64,000 bases of DNA from the NCBI GenBank assembly GCA_947441065.1, contig CANESI010000002.1:90191-154190 (forward strand), written 5' to 3'. The DNA comes from Caulobacteraceae bacterium. GTDB lineage: Bacteria > Pseudomonadota > Alphaproteobacteria > Caulobacterales > Caulobacteraceae. Of the stretch, positions 1 to 7,945 are shown in pieces. The translations under genes and the position numbers were made by a program. Under the pieces are notes generated by a model, which saw only the letters and a program-made list of their open reading frames with translations, was not told the DNA's origin and ran no database searches. Position 1 is the stretch's first letter. Every line of letters begins with the position of its first letter.

Positions 1-1
1 G

Positions 2-433
2 CCGGTCCCCAACATGCTGATGATGGATCGCATTACCTCGATCACCCGGGACGGCGGTTTGCACGGCAAGGGCCAGGTCCAGGCTGAGCTTGATATTGAT
101 CCCTCGCTTTGGTTCTTCCAGTGCCACTTTATCGGCGATCCGGTCATGCCAGGCTGCCTTGGTCTCGACGCCATGTGGCAGTTGGTCGGCTTCTATCTTG
201 GCTGGTCCGGCGCTCCGGGCAAGGGCCGCGCCTTGGGTGTGGGCGAGGTGAAGTTCACTGGACAGGTGACGCCCAAGATCAAGAAGGTCGAATATCGCAT
301 CGACTTAAAGCGCGTGATCATCCGTAAACTGGTCATCGGTGTTGGTGACGGCGTGATGCTGGCCGATGGCAAGCCGATCTATGAGGCTAAGGATTTGCGG
401 GTCGGCCTGTTCGACGCCAAGGATCTGGTTTGA
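2..433 (+). CDS. fabA: 3-hydroxydecanoyl-ACP dehydratase/isomerase, 5' end cut by window edge
   Basis: FabA dehydrates 3-hydroxyacyl-ACP and isomerises trans-2- to cis-3-decenoyl-ACP, the branch point to unsaturated fatty acids in the cytoplasm. The reading frame is open from the first bases; the visible start [15 protein letters not shown] (VPNMLMMDR) is internal to the family, so about 30 N-terminal residues lie outside the window. The catalytic histidine is in [15 protein letters not shown] and the catalytic aspartate in [14 protein letters not shown] and the C-terminal DLRVGLF also match the family. It is followed 74 bp later by fabB and then fabI, the usual alphaproteobacterial cluster. 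The hot-dog fold family also includes FabZ, but the CLGLDAMWQ motif identifies FabA. Confidence 0.95.
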   Translation, partial: PVPNMLMMDRITSITRDGGLHGKGQVQAELDIDPSLWFFQCHFIGDPVMPGCLGLDAMWQLVGFYLGWSGAPGKGRALGVGEVKFTGQVTPKIKKVEYRIDLKRVIIRKLVIGVGDGVMLADGKPIYEAKDLRVGLFDAKDLV

Positions 434-507
434 TCGAACCGTCACAAGAACCAACAATAATGATAGAGAAGGGCCTCTAGGGGCTCGCTCATGAGAAGGA
501 TGCGCAT

Positions 508-1722
508 ATGCGCCGCGTCGTCGTAACGGGTATCGGTATTGTCTCCTCGATTGGGAATAATGCAGATGAGGTTCTGTCCTCCTTGAAGGAGGCCAGGTCC
601 GGGGTCATTGCTGCGCCCGACTATACGGAGCTGGGTTTCCGCTGTCAGGTCCATGCCGCCCCGATCATCGATTGGGAAAGCCTTGTAGACCGCCGCGCGG
701 CCCGCTTCCTCGCCCCCGGTACGGCCTACGCCCATATCGCTATGGATCAGGCCATTGCCGATTCTGGTCTGAGCGAAACTGAAGTTTCCAATGACCGGAC
801 CGGTCTGATCGTTGGCTCAGGCGGGGCCTCGACCCGTTCGATCATCAATTCGGCTCAGATCGCTCAGGAAAAGGGCCCCAAGCGGGTTGGCCCCTTTGCG
901 GTGCCTAAGGCCATGAGTTCTGGTCCCTCGGCGACCTTGGCCACCTGGTTCAAGATCCGCGGCATCAACTATTCGATCTCGTCGGCCTGCGCGACCTCGA
1001 CCCACTGTATTGGTGCCGGTGCTGAGCAGATCCAGATGGGCAAGCAGGATGTGATCTTTGCGGGCGGCTGCGAAGAGCTCGACTGGACCCTGTCGGTGCT
1101 GTTCGACGCCATGGGGGCCATGTCCTCCAACTTTAACGCCACCCCGACCAAGGCCTCACGGGCCTATGACCGCGACCGCGACGGCTTTGTCATCGCCGGC
1201 GGCGCAGCGGTGTTGGTGCTTGAAGAGCTGGAGCACGCCAAGGCGCGCGGCGCCAAGATCTATGCCGAAATTACCGGCTATGCGGCCAATTCCGATGGTC
1301 ACGACATGGTTGCCCCCTCGGGCGAGGGTGCGGTGCGCTGCATGAAACTGGCCATGAAGGGTCTGAACCGCAAGGTCGACTATCTCAATCCCCATGGCAC
1401 CGCGACCCCGGTCGGTGATGCCAAGGAGATGGAGGCCGTCCGCGAAGTCTTTGGGCAAGATGCGCCGCTGATCTCCTCGACCAAGTCGCTGTCCGGTCAC
1501 TCCTTGGGAGCGGCAGGCGCGCAGGAGGCAGTCTATAGCCTCTTGATGCTCAATAACGACTTTGTCTGCGAAAGCGCCAATATCGAAAATCTGGATCCGG
1601 CCTTCGAGGGCCTGCCCATTGTGCGCAAGCGCGTTGATCGCAAGCTCGATACGGTCATGTCCAACAGCTTCGGCTTTGGCGGCACCAATGGCTGCGTGAT
1701 CATGAGCCGCCTCGAAGACTGA
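508..1722 (+). CDS. fabB: beta-ketoacyl-ACP synthase I
   Basis: FabB condenses malonyl-ACP with acyl-ACP and elongates the unsaturated intermediate made by FabA. The 404-residue length is normal. The thiolase-fold Cys-His-His triad is visible: C161 in [10 protein letters not shown]296 in [11 protein letters not shown] and H331 in [12 protein letters not shown]. The C-terminal [10 protein letters not shown] loop is intact. The chosen ATG follows a GAAGGA-like ribosome binding site. It lies between fabA and fabI on the same strand and is probably co-transcribed with both. The pairing with fabA argues for FabB rather than FabF. Confidence 0.96.
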   Translation: MRRVVVTGIGIVSSIGNNADEVLSSLKEARSGVIAAPDYTELGFRCQVHAAPIIDWESLVDRRAARFLAPGTAYAHIAMDQAIADSGLSETEVSNDRTGLIVGSGGASTRSIINSAQIAQEKGPKRVGPFAVPKAMSSGPSATLATWFKIRGINYSISSACATSTHCIGAGAEQIQMGKQDVIFAGGCEELDWTLSVLFDAMGAMSSNFNATPTKASRAYDRDRDGFVIAGGAAVLVLEELEHAKARGAKIYAEITGYAANSDGHDMVAPSGEGAVRCMKLAMKGLNRKVDYLNPHGTATPVGDAKEMEAVREVFGQDAPLISSTKSLSGHSLGAAGAQEAVYSLLMLNNDFVCESANIENLDPAFEGLPIVRKRVDRKLDTVMSNSFGFGGTNGCVIMSRLED

Positions 1723-1756
1723 TAGATGCTCCGCTTCGGCGGGCAAAGGAGACACC

Positions 1757-2572
1757 ATGGCTGACGAATATGATCTGCCCAAGGGCGAGCTGATGAAGGG
1801 CAAGAAGGGCCTGATCATGGGCGTTGCCAATCACAACTCCATTGCTTGGGGCATTGCCTCGCAACTGGCCGCCCAGGGCGCAGAACTGGCCTTTAGCTAT
1901 ATGGGCGAAGGTCTGGAGCGGCGGGTGCGTCCTCTGGCTGAGAGTGTTGGGTCCAAGCTGCTAATTCAGGCTGATGTGGCCGATGATGCCTCGATGGACG
2001 CTGCCTTTGCCGAGGTCGAGGCCGCCTTTGGCACGATCGATTTCCTCGTCCACTCCATCGCCTTTGCCGACAAGGAGCAGCTCAAGGGCTCGTTCGTCGA
2101 GAACACCACGCGTGAGGGCTTCCTGAATGCGATGAACATCTCAGCCTTCAGCTTTGTCGACTGTTCGCGCCGCGCCGCCAAGCTGATGCCCAATGGCGGC
2201 TCGATCATCTGCATGACCTATCTGGGCGCAGAGCGGGTGATCCCCAACTACAATGTCATGGGTGTGGCCAAGGCCGCGCTGGAGGCCTCAACCCGCTATG
2301 TGGCCCGCGATCTGGGGCCTCAGGGCATAAGGGTCAATGCCATCTCCGCCGGCGCCATGCGCACCCTGTCTCTGGCCGGAATCTCGGGTGGCCGGGGCAT
2401 GCTGTCTCAGGGCCGCGCCTTTAGCGCCTTGAAGGAAGACACCTCCATGGAAGGCGTCGCAGGCGCTGCCCTCTGGCTCCTGTCCGATCTGGGCCGCTCC
2501 ACCACCGGCGAAGTCGTCCATGTCGATGCGGGCTTCCACATGGTGGGCTTGCCGGACGGGTTTGAGGGCTAA
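1757..2572 (+). CDS. fabI: enoyl-ACP reductase (NADH), FabI type
   Basis: FabI reduces the trans-2-enoyl-ACP in the last step of each elongation cycle. It is a short-chain dehydrogenase-like protein of 271 residues with the FabI-type cofactor region GVANHNSIAWGIA near the N-terminus. The catalytic Tyr-x6-Lys pair is Y165 and K172 in NYNVMGVAK. SAGAMRTLSLAGI is the substrate-loop region. A ribosome binding site (AAAGGAGA) precedes the ATG. It is the third gene of the fabA-fabB-fabI run, and the next 190 bp hold only palindromic repeats. It is the expected target class for triclosan-type inhibitors. Confidence 0.95.
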   Translation: MADEYDLPKGELMKGKKGLIMGVANHNSIAWGIASQLAAQGAELAFSYMGEGLERRVRPLAESVGSKLLIQADVADDASMDAAFAEVEAAFGTIDFLVHSIAFADKEQLKGSFVENTTREGFLNAMNISAFSFVDCSRRAAKLMPNGGSIICMTYLGAERVIPNYNVMGVAKAALEASTRYVARDLGPQGIRVNAISAGAMRTLSLAGISGGRGMLSQGRAFSALKEDTSMEGVAGAALWLLSDLGRSTTGEVVHVDAGFHMVGLPDGFEG

Positions 2573-2583
2573 ACCCCCTACAT

Positions 2584-2672
2584 CCGTGTTCCCCGCGTAG
2601 GCGGGGACCCAGACCCTTACACTCTGAAGCTAATCGACCCACTGGATCCCCGCTTTCGCGGGGAACGCGGCG
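2584..2672. repeat. two short palindromic repeats, CCCCGC/GCGGGG type
   Basis: Two small hairpins lie just after fabI: CCCCGC (2591-2596) with GCGGGG (2601-2606), and CCCCGC (2648-2653) with GCGGGG (2658-2663), with TTTC as the second loop. The flanks ('ggga.c..aga' and 'ctggatc') are similar but inverted, as in REP-type intergenic elements. Either hairpin could also end the fabI transcript, although no T-run follows. Confidence 0.6.
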
Positions 2673-2689
2673 GAGAGCGTCTGGATGAC

Positions 2690-2742
2690 CCCCTCACTTA
2701 GGCCCTCTCCCTGTGGGAGAGGGTGGGGTGAGGGCCTTGTTT
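2690..2742. repeat. intergenic palindromic repeat, family B (CCCTCTCCC/GGGAGAGGG), copy 1
   Basis: A perfect 9-bp inverted repeat, CCCTCTCCC (2703-2711) and GGGAGAGGG (2715-2723) with loop TGT, is flanked by CCCTCAC and GTGAGGG outer arms. The same element recurs in longer tandem form at 29744-29830 and 43661-43745. All copies are intergenic. Confidence 0.8.
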
Positions 2743-2762
2743 GCCCCCAATCCCCTAAAGGA

Positions 2763-3761
2763 TCAGTCCATCGTCACCACGACCTTGCCCATGGCCTTGC
2801 GGCTGGCGAGGTGGGTGATGGCCTTGCCGGAGTCGGCGAGGCTGAAGGTTTCCGAGACGTGGGGGCGGATCTTGCCGTCGACATAGAGCTGCATCAGTTC
2901 TGCGACGTTCTCTTGATGCAGCTTGGGCTCGCGGGCCACGAAGGCGCCCCAGAACACGCCGACGACCTGACAGCTCTTGAGTAGGGTCAGGTTCAGCGGA
3001 ATGGCGGGGATACCGGCAGGGAAGCCGATGACCAAGAAGCGGCCTTCCCAAGCCATCGAGCGCAGGCTGGCCTCGGCATAGTCGCCGCCGACCGCGTCAT
3101 AGATGACATCAACGCCATTGGGGCCACAGGCTTCCTTAAAGAGGTTGGCCAGAGCCTTCTTACCGTCCTTATCGAACGGGCCCGTGGGATAGACCACACC
3201 GCTGTCAGCGCCGCGTGAAATGGCCAGATCGACCTTTTCCTGTGACGAGGCTGCGGCAATGACCCTAGCGCCCATCGCCTTGCCGAGCTCGACCGCTGCC
3301 AGACCGACGCCGCCTGCGGCACCGAGCACCAGCAGGCTTTCGCCCGGCTTGATGGTGGCGCGCTGCTTGAGGCCATAGTGCGAGGTTCCATAGGTCATGA
3401 TGAAGGCCGCAGCCTCATCAAAGGGCATGGAGGCGGGCATGGGGATGCAGCGGGCCGCGTCGAGCGCGATCTTTTCAGCCATACCGCCATTGCCGGTCGA
3501 GGCGATGACCCGGTCACCGACCTTGAGCCCTGTGACACCTTCGCCAACAGCTTCAACCACGCCGGACACTTCACCGCCGGGCGAGAAGGGGCGCGCAGGT
3601 TTGAATTGATATTTGTCTTCGATGATCAGCACGTCGGGATAGTTCACCCCGCAGGCCTTGACCGCCAGCAGAACCTGACCGGCCTTTGCGACCGGGTCCG
3701 CGACCTCTTCCAGCACCAGAGTTTCTGGACCGCCGACACTCTTGCTCAGCACAGCCTTCAT
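2763..3761 (-). CDS. NAD(P)H:quinone oxidoreductase, zinc-independent MDR family (zeta-crystallin/Qor-like)
   Basis: This is a 332-residue medium-chain dehydrogenase that most likely reduces quinones or 2-enoyl-type carbonyls with NADPH in the cytoplasm. The N-terminal GroES-like domain has GVNYPDVLIIED and PGGEVSGVVEAVG. The Rossmann domain has the nucleotide-binding run VLGAAGGVGLAAVELGKAMG. The structural-zinc cysteines of alcohol dehydrogenases are missing, which fits the Qor subgroup. A strong ribosome binding site (GGGAGGT) precedes the ATG. It lies 123 bp downstream of the ChrR-like gene on the same strand, so it could be read from the ECF-sigma promoter region or be a regulon member; that link is inference. 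The physiological substrate cannot be told from the sequence. Confidence 0.85.
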   Translation of the reverse strand: MKAVLSKSVGGPETLVLEEVADPVAKAGQVLLAVKACGVNYPDVLIIEDKYQFKPARPFSPGGEVSGVVEAVGEGVTGLKVGDRVIASTGNGGMAEKIALDAARCIPMPASMPFDEAAAFIMTYGTSHYGLKQRATIKPGESLLVLGAAGGVGLAAVELGKAMGARVIAAASSQEKVDLAISRGADSGVVYPTGPFDKDGKKALANLFKEACGPNGVDVIYDAVGGDYAEASLRSMAWEGRFLVIGFPAGIPAIPLNLTLLKSCQVVGVFWGAFVAREPKLHQENVAELMQLYVDGKIRPHVSETFSLADSGKAITHLASRKAMGKVVVTMD

Positions 3762-3884
3762 CGTTGTTACCTCCCGTTTAAACGTCTGTTCGATGTTGCC
3801 GCGACGCTAGCGCAACTACCGACAAGCGCAAGCGCCCAAAGGGGGGCTTGGGATCGAGAAAGCCGTTGATGGGCTGATTTTTGA

Positions 3885-4607
3885 TTAATGCAGACGCAGG
3901 GCGCGTTGGACCAGGCCCACGGCGCCCGAAAAGCGCAGGTCGCCGACATTGACCGCGAGGGCAAAACAGACCTCACCGGATTCCGCAATCGGCTGGTGCA
4001 CAAAACCCTTGTGAGCAACGGCAATATCTCCGGCCCCATAGCGCTGATGGCCGTCATGATAGGCGCCGCACAGGACCAAGGTGACCTCGTCGCCCTCATG
4101 GTCGTGACGCGGGCTTCCAGAGCCTGGCATGATCCGCAAAAGCTCGACATGGACACCGTCAGCGGTCGGCTCGGCAAGGGCGAGGCGCTTAAGGCCGCGC
4201 CCGCCAAATTTCCAACCGTTATGTTCCAGCGCATTGAGCGCGGCGTCGCGTACCGGTGCGGGCAGGCCCAGAATTTCGGAGAGGCCTTGACCTGCGGCCT
4301 TGGCCGCAAGGGCCGCGCGCTGGTCGGCCTGATCCAGCCCAGCAATCTGAGCCATCACCCGATCAAACCCCTTGGCGCTCATCTCAACGGCCATTTCCTG
4401 TTCAAGCAGCGCGCCGCCAATGGCGTCCGCATCGGCCGTGGACAGGTCATTTTCGGCCAAGACCGCTTCGTCCCGCATGAAAGCTGCCGTGTCGAGCAAT
4501 AGCCTTAAGGCCGGTTGGGCCTTGGCCATTTCGGCGAGGGGAGTCAGGGTTGGGGTCACGAAAGAAAGCCTAGGGTCTGTGGGTTGGTACCCTTTATGAT
4601 CGGGCAC
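3885..4607 (-). CDS. chrR: ChrR-like cupin, putative anti-sigma factor lacking the zinc cysteines of the ZAS domain
   Basis: ChrR proteins bind an ECF sigma factor through an N-terminal zinc anti-sigma (ZAS) domain and carry a C-terminal cupin domain. The cupin part is clear: H168, H170 and E174 in RHDHEGDEVTLVL, GAGDIAVAHKG, and H204 in HQPIAE form the expected metal site. The N-terminal part aligns in pattern with ChrR (LTPLAEM...LLLDTAAFMRDEA...GGALLEQE), but where ChrR has HxxxCxxC there is TAAFMRDEA, and no cysteine occurs before residue 180. It follows the sigma gene by 58 bp, which supports a sigma/anti-sigma pair. The GTG start at 4607 is uncertain; another GTG lies at 4559. If it still inhibits the sigma factor it must do so without the usual zinc site. 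Confidence 0.75.
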   Translation of the reverse strand: MPDHKGYQPTDPRLSFVTPTLTPLAEMAKAQPALRLLLDTAAFMRDEAVLAENDLSTADADAIGGALLEQEMAVEMSAKGFDRVMAQIAGLDQADQRAALAAKAAGQGLSEILGLPAPVRDAALNALEHNGWKFGGRGLKRLALAEPTADGVHVELLRIMPGSGSPRHDHEGDEVTLVLCGAYHDGHQRYGAGDIAVAHKGFVHQPIAESGEVCFALAVNVGDLRFSGAVGLVQRALRLH

Positions 4608-4665
4608 GTCCTAAATTGATATGAACGTGACGTCGGGTTCTTCAAGGCCGGATGACGATTTTCTC

Positions 4666-5226
4666 TCATTCATCACCCTCTAGCCGAGATCGAAGACGAT
4701 TAAAGGCCAGCCTTAGCCTAGACTTTACCGTGCCAAGCGGGATGCCGGTGACATCGGCAATCTGGCGATGGGTGAGGCCCTCATAAAAGGCCTTGCGGAT
4801 CAGATCCATCTGCTCTGCAGGAAGGTCAGCCATGGCCAACCTCATCCGATGTTCTTGTTCAACGGCGTCGAGATGGGCGTCCGGGGCCGCCTCTGCTGAC
4901 GGTAAGAGCGCGGGGTCATCGGCATCCAGCACCGCGCGCTGATCTTGCCGAAACAGGTCAATGCGGCGATTTCGCGCAATGCGAAAGATCCAGGTGGCGA
5001 CCGAGGCTTGGCGCCGATCAAACAGGGCCGCCTTGCGCCAGACCGTGACCATCACCTCTTGGGCCAAATCTTCGGCCTGAGCCTGACCAAGACCCAGACG
5101 GATCAAATAGCCCTTCACCCTTGGGCCATAGTGAGAAAAGAGCTCGGCAAAGGCGGCACGATCCTGCTGAGCGCCCACCCGGTCCATCAGATCGGAGAAA
5201 TGGGCGCGATCCTCAGACAGGAGCAT
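4666..5226 (-). CDS. rpoE: ECF RNA polymerase sigma factor, RpoE/ECF11-like
   Basis: This is an extracytoplasmic-function sigma factor of 186 residues from the chosen ATG. The sigma-2 region includes AFAELFSHYGPRVKGYLIRLG, AEDLAQEVMVTVWRKA and ATWIFRIARNRRIDLFR. The sigma-4 helix-turn-helix is THRQIADVTGIPLGTVKSRLRLAFNRLR. It resembles the ChrR-controlled sigma-E that responds to singlet oxygen in Rhodobacter, and a ChrR-like gene is next to it. The frame is open for 44 more codons upstream (to 5358), but those residues do not look like sigma sequence and family proteins begin close to MLLSEDRAHF. I could not find the TGATCC-type promoter known for this group in the upstream 200 bp. Confidence 0.88.
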   Translation of the reverse strand: MLLSEDRAHFSDLMDRVGAQQDRAAFAELFSHYGPRVKGYLIRLGLGQAQAEDLAQEVMVTVWRKAALFDRRQASVATWIFRIARNRRIDLFRQDQRAVLDADDPALLPSAEAAPDAHLDAVEQEHRMRLAMADLPAEQMDLIRKAFYEGLTHRQIADVTGIPLGTVKSRLRLAFNRLRSRLEGDE

Positions 5227-5439
5227 CTCGTTAGTCGGCAAGGAACAGATCCATCTAAGCCCTTCTACCATTGGGCTGACGCCGTTTAACCACCGGCTTA
5301 GCGGGCGCACAATCGCTCGCAGCAAAAATTGAGCCCTAAAGACGCCGCCTGCGACCATAGACCTCGGATTTTGGAAGTTCGGCCTTATCTGTTATGAAGC
5401 TCGACGTTCTTTACCCCCAACCTTGCAGGACACGGCCTC

Positions 5440-6621
5440 TTGGGCGTTACGCTAGATCTTTCGCGCGCGTCGGCCTCGGCCGTGACGCCTTCGGCCCCAA
5501 AAGGCCCGACCAACCTTGCGGGCCTGACGCGCGAGGGGATCAAGGCCGCCTTGATCGCCGGAGAGGCCTGCGCGCCCGATAAGGCCAAGATGCGCACGGC
5601 GCAGATCTGGCGCTGGATCAACCATTTTGGCGTCACCGATTTTGATCGCATGACCGATGTCGGCAAGGATGTCCGCGCCGTCTTGGCCGATCGCTTTGTC
5701 GTCGCGCGTCCTGAAGTCACCGAGCGACAGGTGAGCCGCGACGGCACCCGCAAATGGCTCTTGAAATTTGCCCCGGGCGTCGAGGCCGAGGCGGTCTTTA
5801 TTCCAGGCGTTGGCCGTGCCGGTGCCCTTTGCGTGTCCAGCCAGGTCGGCTGCACCCTCAACTGCACCTTCTGTCACACGGGCACCCAGCCCCTCGTGCG
5901 CAACCTGACGGCGGCTGAGATTGTCGCTCAGGTGCAGGTGGCGCGTGATGATCTGGGCGAATGGCCGTCTCCGGCAGAGGGGCGCCAACTGTCCAACATC
6001 GTCTTTATGGGCATGGGCGAGCCCCTCTATAATCTGGACGCTGTGGCTCAGGCCATGGATGTGGTCTCTGACGGCGAGGGCATTGCCCTGTCGCGTCGCC
6101 GGATCACGGTCTCGACCAGCGGCGTGGTCCCGCAACTGGAACCGCTGGGCACGCGCACGGGGGCCATGTTGGCCATATCCCTGCACGCCACCAATGATGA
6201 GTTGCGCGACCAGCTTGTGCCGCTCAATCGCAAATATCCGATTGCCGAGCTATTGGCCGGAATTCGCGCCTATCCAGGCCTGTCCAATGCCAGGCGCGTG
6301 ACCTTCGAATATGTCATGCTCAAGGGCATTAATGACAGCTTGGCCGATGCTCGTGCCCTGATCCAGCTGGTCCGAGGCCTTCCAGCCAAGATTAATCTGA
6401 TCCCGTTCAATCCATGGCCCGGATCGCCCTACGAATGTTCAGACTGGGCCACGATTGAGAAGTTTGCGGCGGTGATCAACAAGGCGGGCTATGCCTCGCC
6501 GATCCGCACCCCGCGCGGCCGCGATATTTTGGCCGCCTGTGGCCAGCTCAAGTCTGAGAGCGAAAAGGTTCGCGCCAGCACCTTACGACAGGCCAGCCAA
6601 GCCGAGCCCTTGGAAGATTAG
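5440..6621 (+). CDS. rlmN: dual-specificity 23S rRNA/tRNA adenine-C2 methyltransferase, radical SAM
   Basis: RlmN methylates C2 of A2503 in 23S rRNA and A37 of some tRNAs. The radical-SAM cluster motif CTLNCTFC is preceded by SQVGC and followed by [22 protein letters not shown] and the SAM-binding SLHATND segment are present. The C-terminal mechanistic cysteine is in [12 protein letters not shown]. The 393 residues fit the family. The start is TTG at 5440 with AGGA nine bases upstream; no better in-frame ATG exists. It is divergent from the sigma-factor gene. Confidence 0.95.
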   Translation: MGVTLDLSRASASAVTPSAPKGPTNLAGLTREGIKAALIAGEACAPDKAKMRTAQIWRWINHFGVTDFDRMTDVGKDVRAVLADRFVVARPEVTERQVSRDGTRKWLLKFAPGVEAEAVFIPGVGRAGALCVSSQVGCTLNCTFCHTGTQPLVRNLTAAEIVAQVQVARDDLGEWPSPAEGRQLSNIVFMGMGEPLYNLDAVAQAMDVVSDGEGIALSRRRITVSTSGVVPQLEPLGTRTGAMLAISLHATNDELRDQLVPLNRKYPIAELLAGIRAYPGLSNARRVTFEYVMLKGINDSLADARALIQLVRGLPAKINLIPFNPWPGSPYECSDWATIEKFAAVINKAGYASPIRTPRGRDILAACGQLKSESEKVRASTLRQASQAEPLED

Positions 6622-6650
6622 ATCGACATTCGGCAACAGAGCGAAACGTA

Positions 6651-7064
6651 ATGTCTCCAGAAATCCAAGCCTTTACCAACGCGATCTTGATCGCCCTCGG
6701 CCATGGCGCGATCAGCTTGGCGCTCTTGGCGGCAGGGGCTGTGCTCTATGCCTTTCTCACCCCCCACAAGGAAATCACCCAGATCCGCGATGGAAATTCT
6801 GCGGCAGCCATTTCCTTTGGCGGCGTCTTGGTGGCCTTGGCCCTTCCCCTTGCCCTGTCCTTAACGGCCTCTGCTTCGGCCTTAGAGATCTTGCTGTGGG
6901 GCATCATGACCGTGGCGGTTCAACTGCTGGTCTTTCGACTGATCGATATGCTGTTTGCCGGTCTTCCCCAGCGGGTTGCAGAGGGCGAGGTTTCGGCCGC
7001 AGCCCTTCTGGTCTCTGCCAAGCTTGCCTCAGCCATGCTCTTGGCCGCAGCGGTGGCCGGGTGA
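6651..7064 (+). CDS. DUF350 family inner-membrane protein
   Basis: A 137-residue, very hydrophobic protein with about four membrane segments (roughly residues 10-35, 50-72, 78-98 and 114-136). The segment between the first two helices (TPHKEITQIRDGNSAAAISFGG) is the conserved part of the DUF350 (YjfL-like) family. Its function is unknown. It starts 29 bp after rlmN and ends 11 bp before the protease gene, so the two small envelope genes are probably translated from one transcript. Confidence 0.8.
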   Translation: MSPEIQAFTNAILIALGHGAISLALLAAGAVLYAFLTPHKEITQIRDGNSAAAISFGGVLVALALPLALSLTASASALEILLWGIMTVAVQLLVFRLIDMLFAGLPQRVAEGEVSAAALLVSAKLASAMLLAAAVAG

Positions 7065-7075
7065 CGGCCTAAGCC

Positions 7076-7936
7076 ATGACCTTTCCGCGTCTGCCCGATT
7101 GGCTGGTCTATTCGGCGGTGGTCGTGGCTGTGCTTGTTGCCGCACGAGGTCGTCAAGAAAATGCTGATGCCCCCCCGCCGCCGCCGATCAGTGCGCAAGA
7201 GGCGGCTCTGGCCACAGGAACCCTATCGGAATCCGAGGCTGGCGAGGGCGAGGTTCGCGTGCCCAAATCCCTATCGCCGTCAGAGACCGGCACGGCCTTT
7301 TCCATCGCTCAAAGCGGCGTTTGGCTGACGGCGCGCCATGTGGTGCAGGACTGTCGGCAGGTGGCTGTGATTGTGGCCGAGGGACGCGGCGTGGTGGCCG
7401 AGGTGCGGCTCGATCCCCATGCAGATATTGCTGTTCTCCTGACCGAAGGCGGCTCACCTCCCTTGCCGTTGGTAAGCCAAGTCCCCGTTGCAGATGGAGC
7501 CTTGGCCTTCCATCCGGGTTTCCCGCACGGCTCGGCTGGAGAGGTGGCCAGCCGCTATCTGGGTCAACAGACCTTGCAGGGCAGGGGCCGGGCCGGGCGC
7601 GATCAGGCGGTGCTCAGTTGGGCCGAGGTGGGACGAACAGAGGGGTTGAGCGGCTCTTTGGCGGGCCTGTCTGGCGCTCCGACGCTCGATGCTGCGGGCC
7701 AAGTGGTCGGCGTGACCCTGAGCGAGACGCCGCGCCGGGGCAAGATCTATAGCACCACGCCCGCCTCGCTTGCCGCTGCCCTTCACTTGGCGGGACCCAC
7801 CAAGACTGTGGAGAGCCCTGATGGCGTTCTCGACGGCGCGGTTGGTGAGCCGATCACCGTTGAAAACTATGGCCGCGTGGCCGATAGCCTGCGACGGGAC
7901 CTGCGCGTGGTCCGCGTCGCCTGCCTGCGAGGCTAG
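7076..7936 (+). CDS. membrane-anchored trypsin-like serine protease
   Basis: This is a 286-residue S1-type protease without a PDZ domain. An N-terminal hydrophobic stretch (WLVYSAVVVAVLVAA) suggests a signal anchor, with the protease in the periplasm, followed by a proline-rich linker (PPPPP). The catalytic residues are visible as H in WLTARHVVQDC, D in DPHADIAVLL and S in GLSGAPTLD. The last motif has Ala where most members have Gly (SGGP). It sits 11 bp behind the DUF350 gene and converges on acs. The substrate is unknown; DegP/HtrA identity is ruled out by the missing PDZ domains. Confidence 0.8.
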   Translation: MTFPRLPDWLVYSAVVVAVLVAARGRQENADAPPPPPISAQEAALATGTLSESEAGEGEVRVPKSLSPSETGTAFSIAQSGVWLTARHVVQDCRQVAVIVAEGRGVVAEVRLDPHADIAVLLTEGGSPPLPLVSQVPVADGALAFHPGFPHGSAGEVASRYLGQQTLQGRGRAGRDQAVLSWAEVGRTEGLSGSLAGLSGAPTLDAAGQVVGVTLSETPRRGKIYSTTPASLAAALHLAGPTKTVESPDGVLDGAVGEPITVENYGRVADSLRRDLRVVRVACLRG

Positions 7937-7945
7937 CCCGCCGCC

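Noticed and set aside
1156..1830. 224-residue minus-strand frame opposite fabB
   Set aside because: It overlaps fabB and the fabI start completely and shows no protein family features.
2573..2762. Small gene in the gap after fabI
   Set aside because: The only open frame (2685-2984) consists of repeat sequence running into the antisense of the quinone oxidoreductase gene.
5227..5439. ECF-sigma autoregulatory promoter (TGATCC-N18-TAAGA type)
   Set aside because: I looked on both strands of the divergent region and found no acceptable match.
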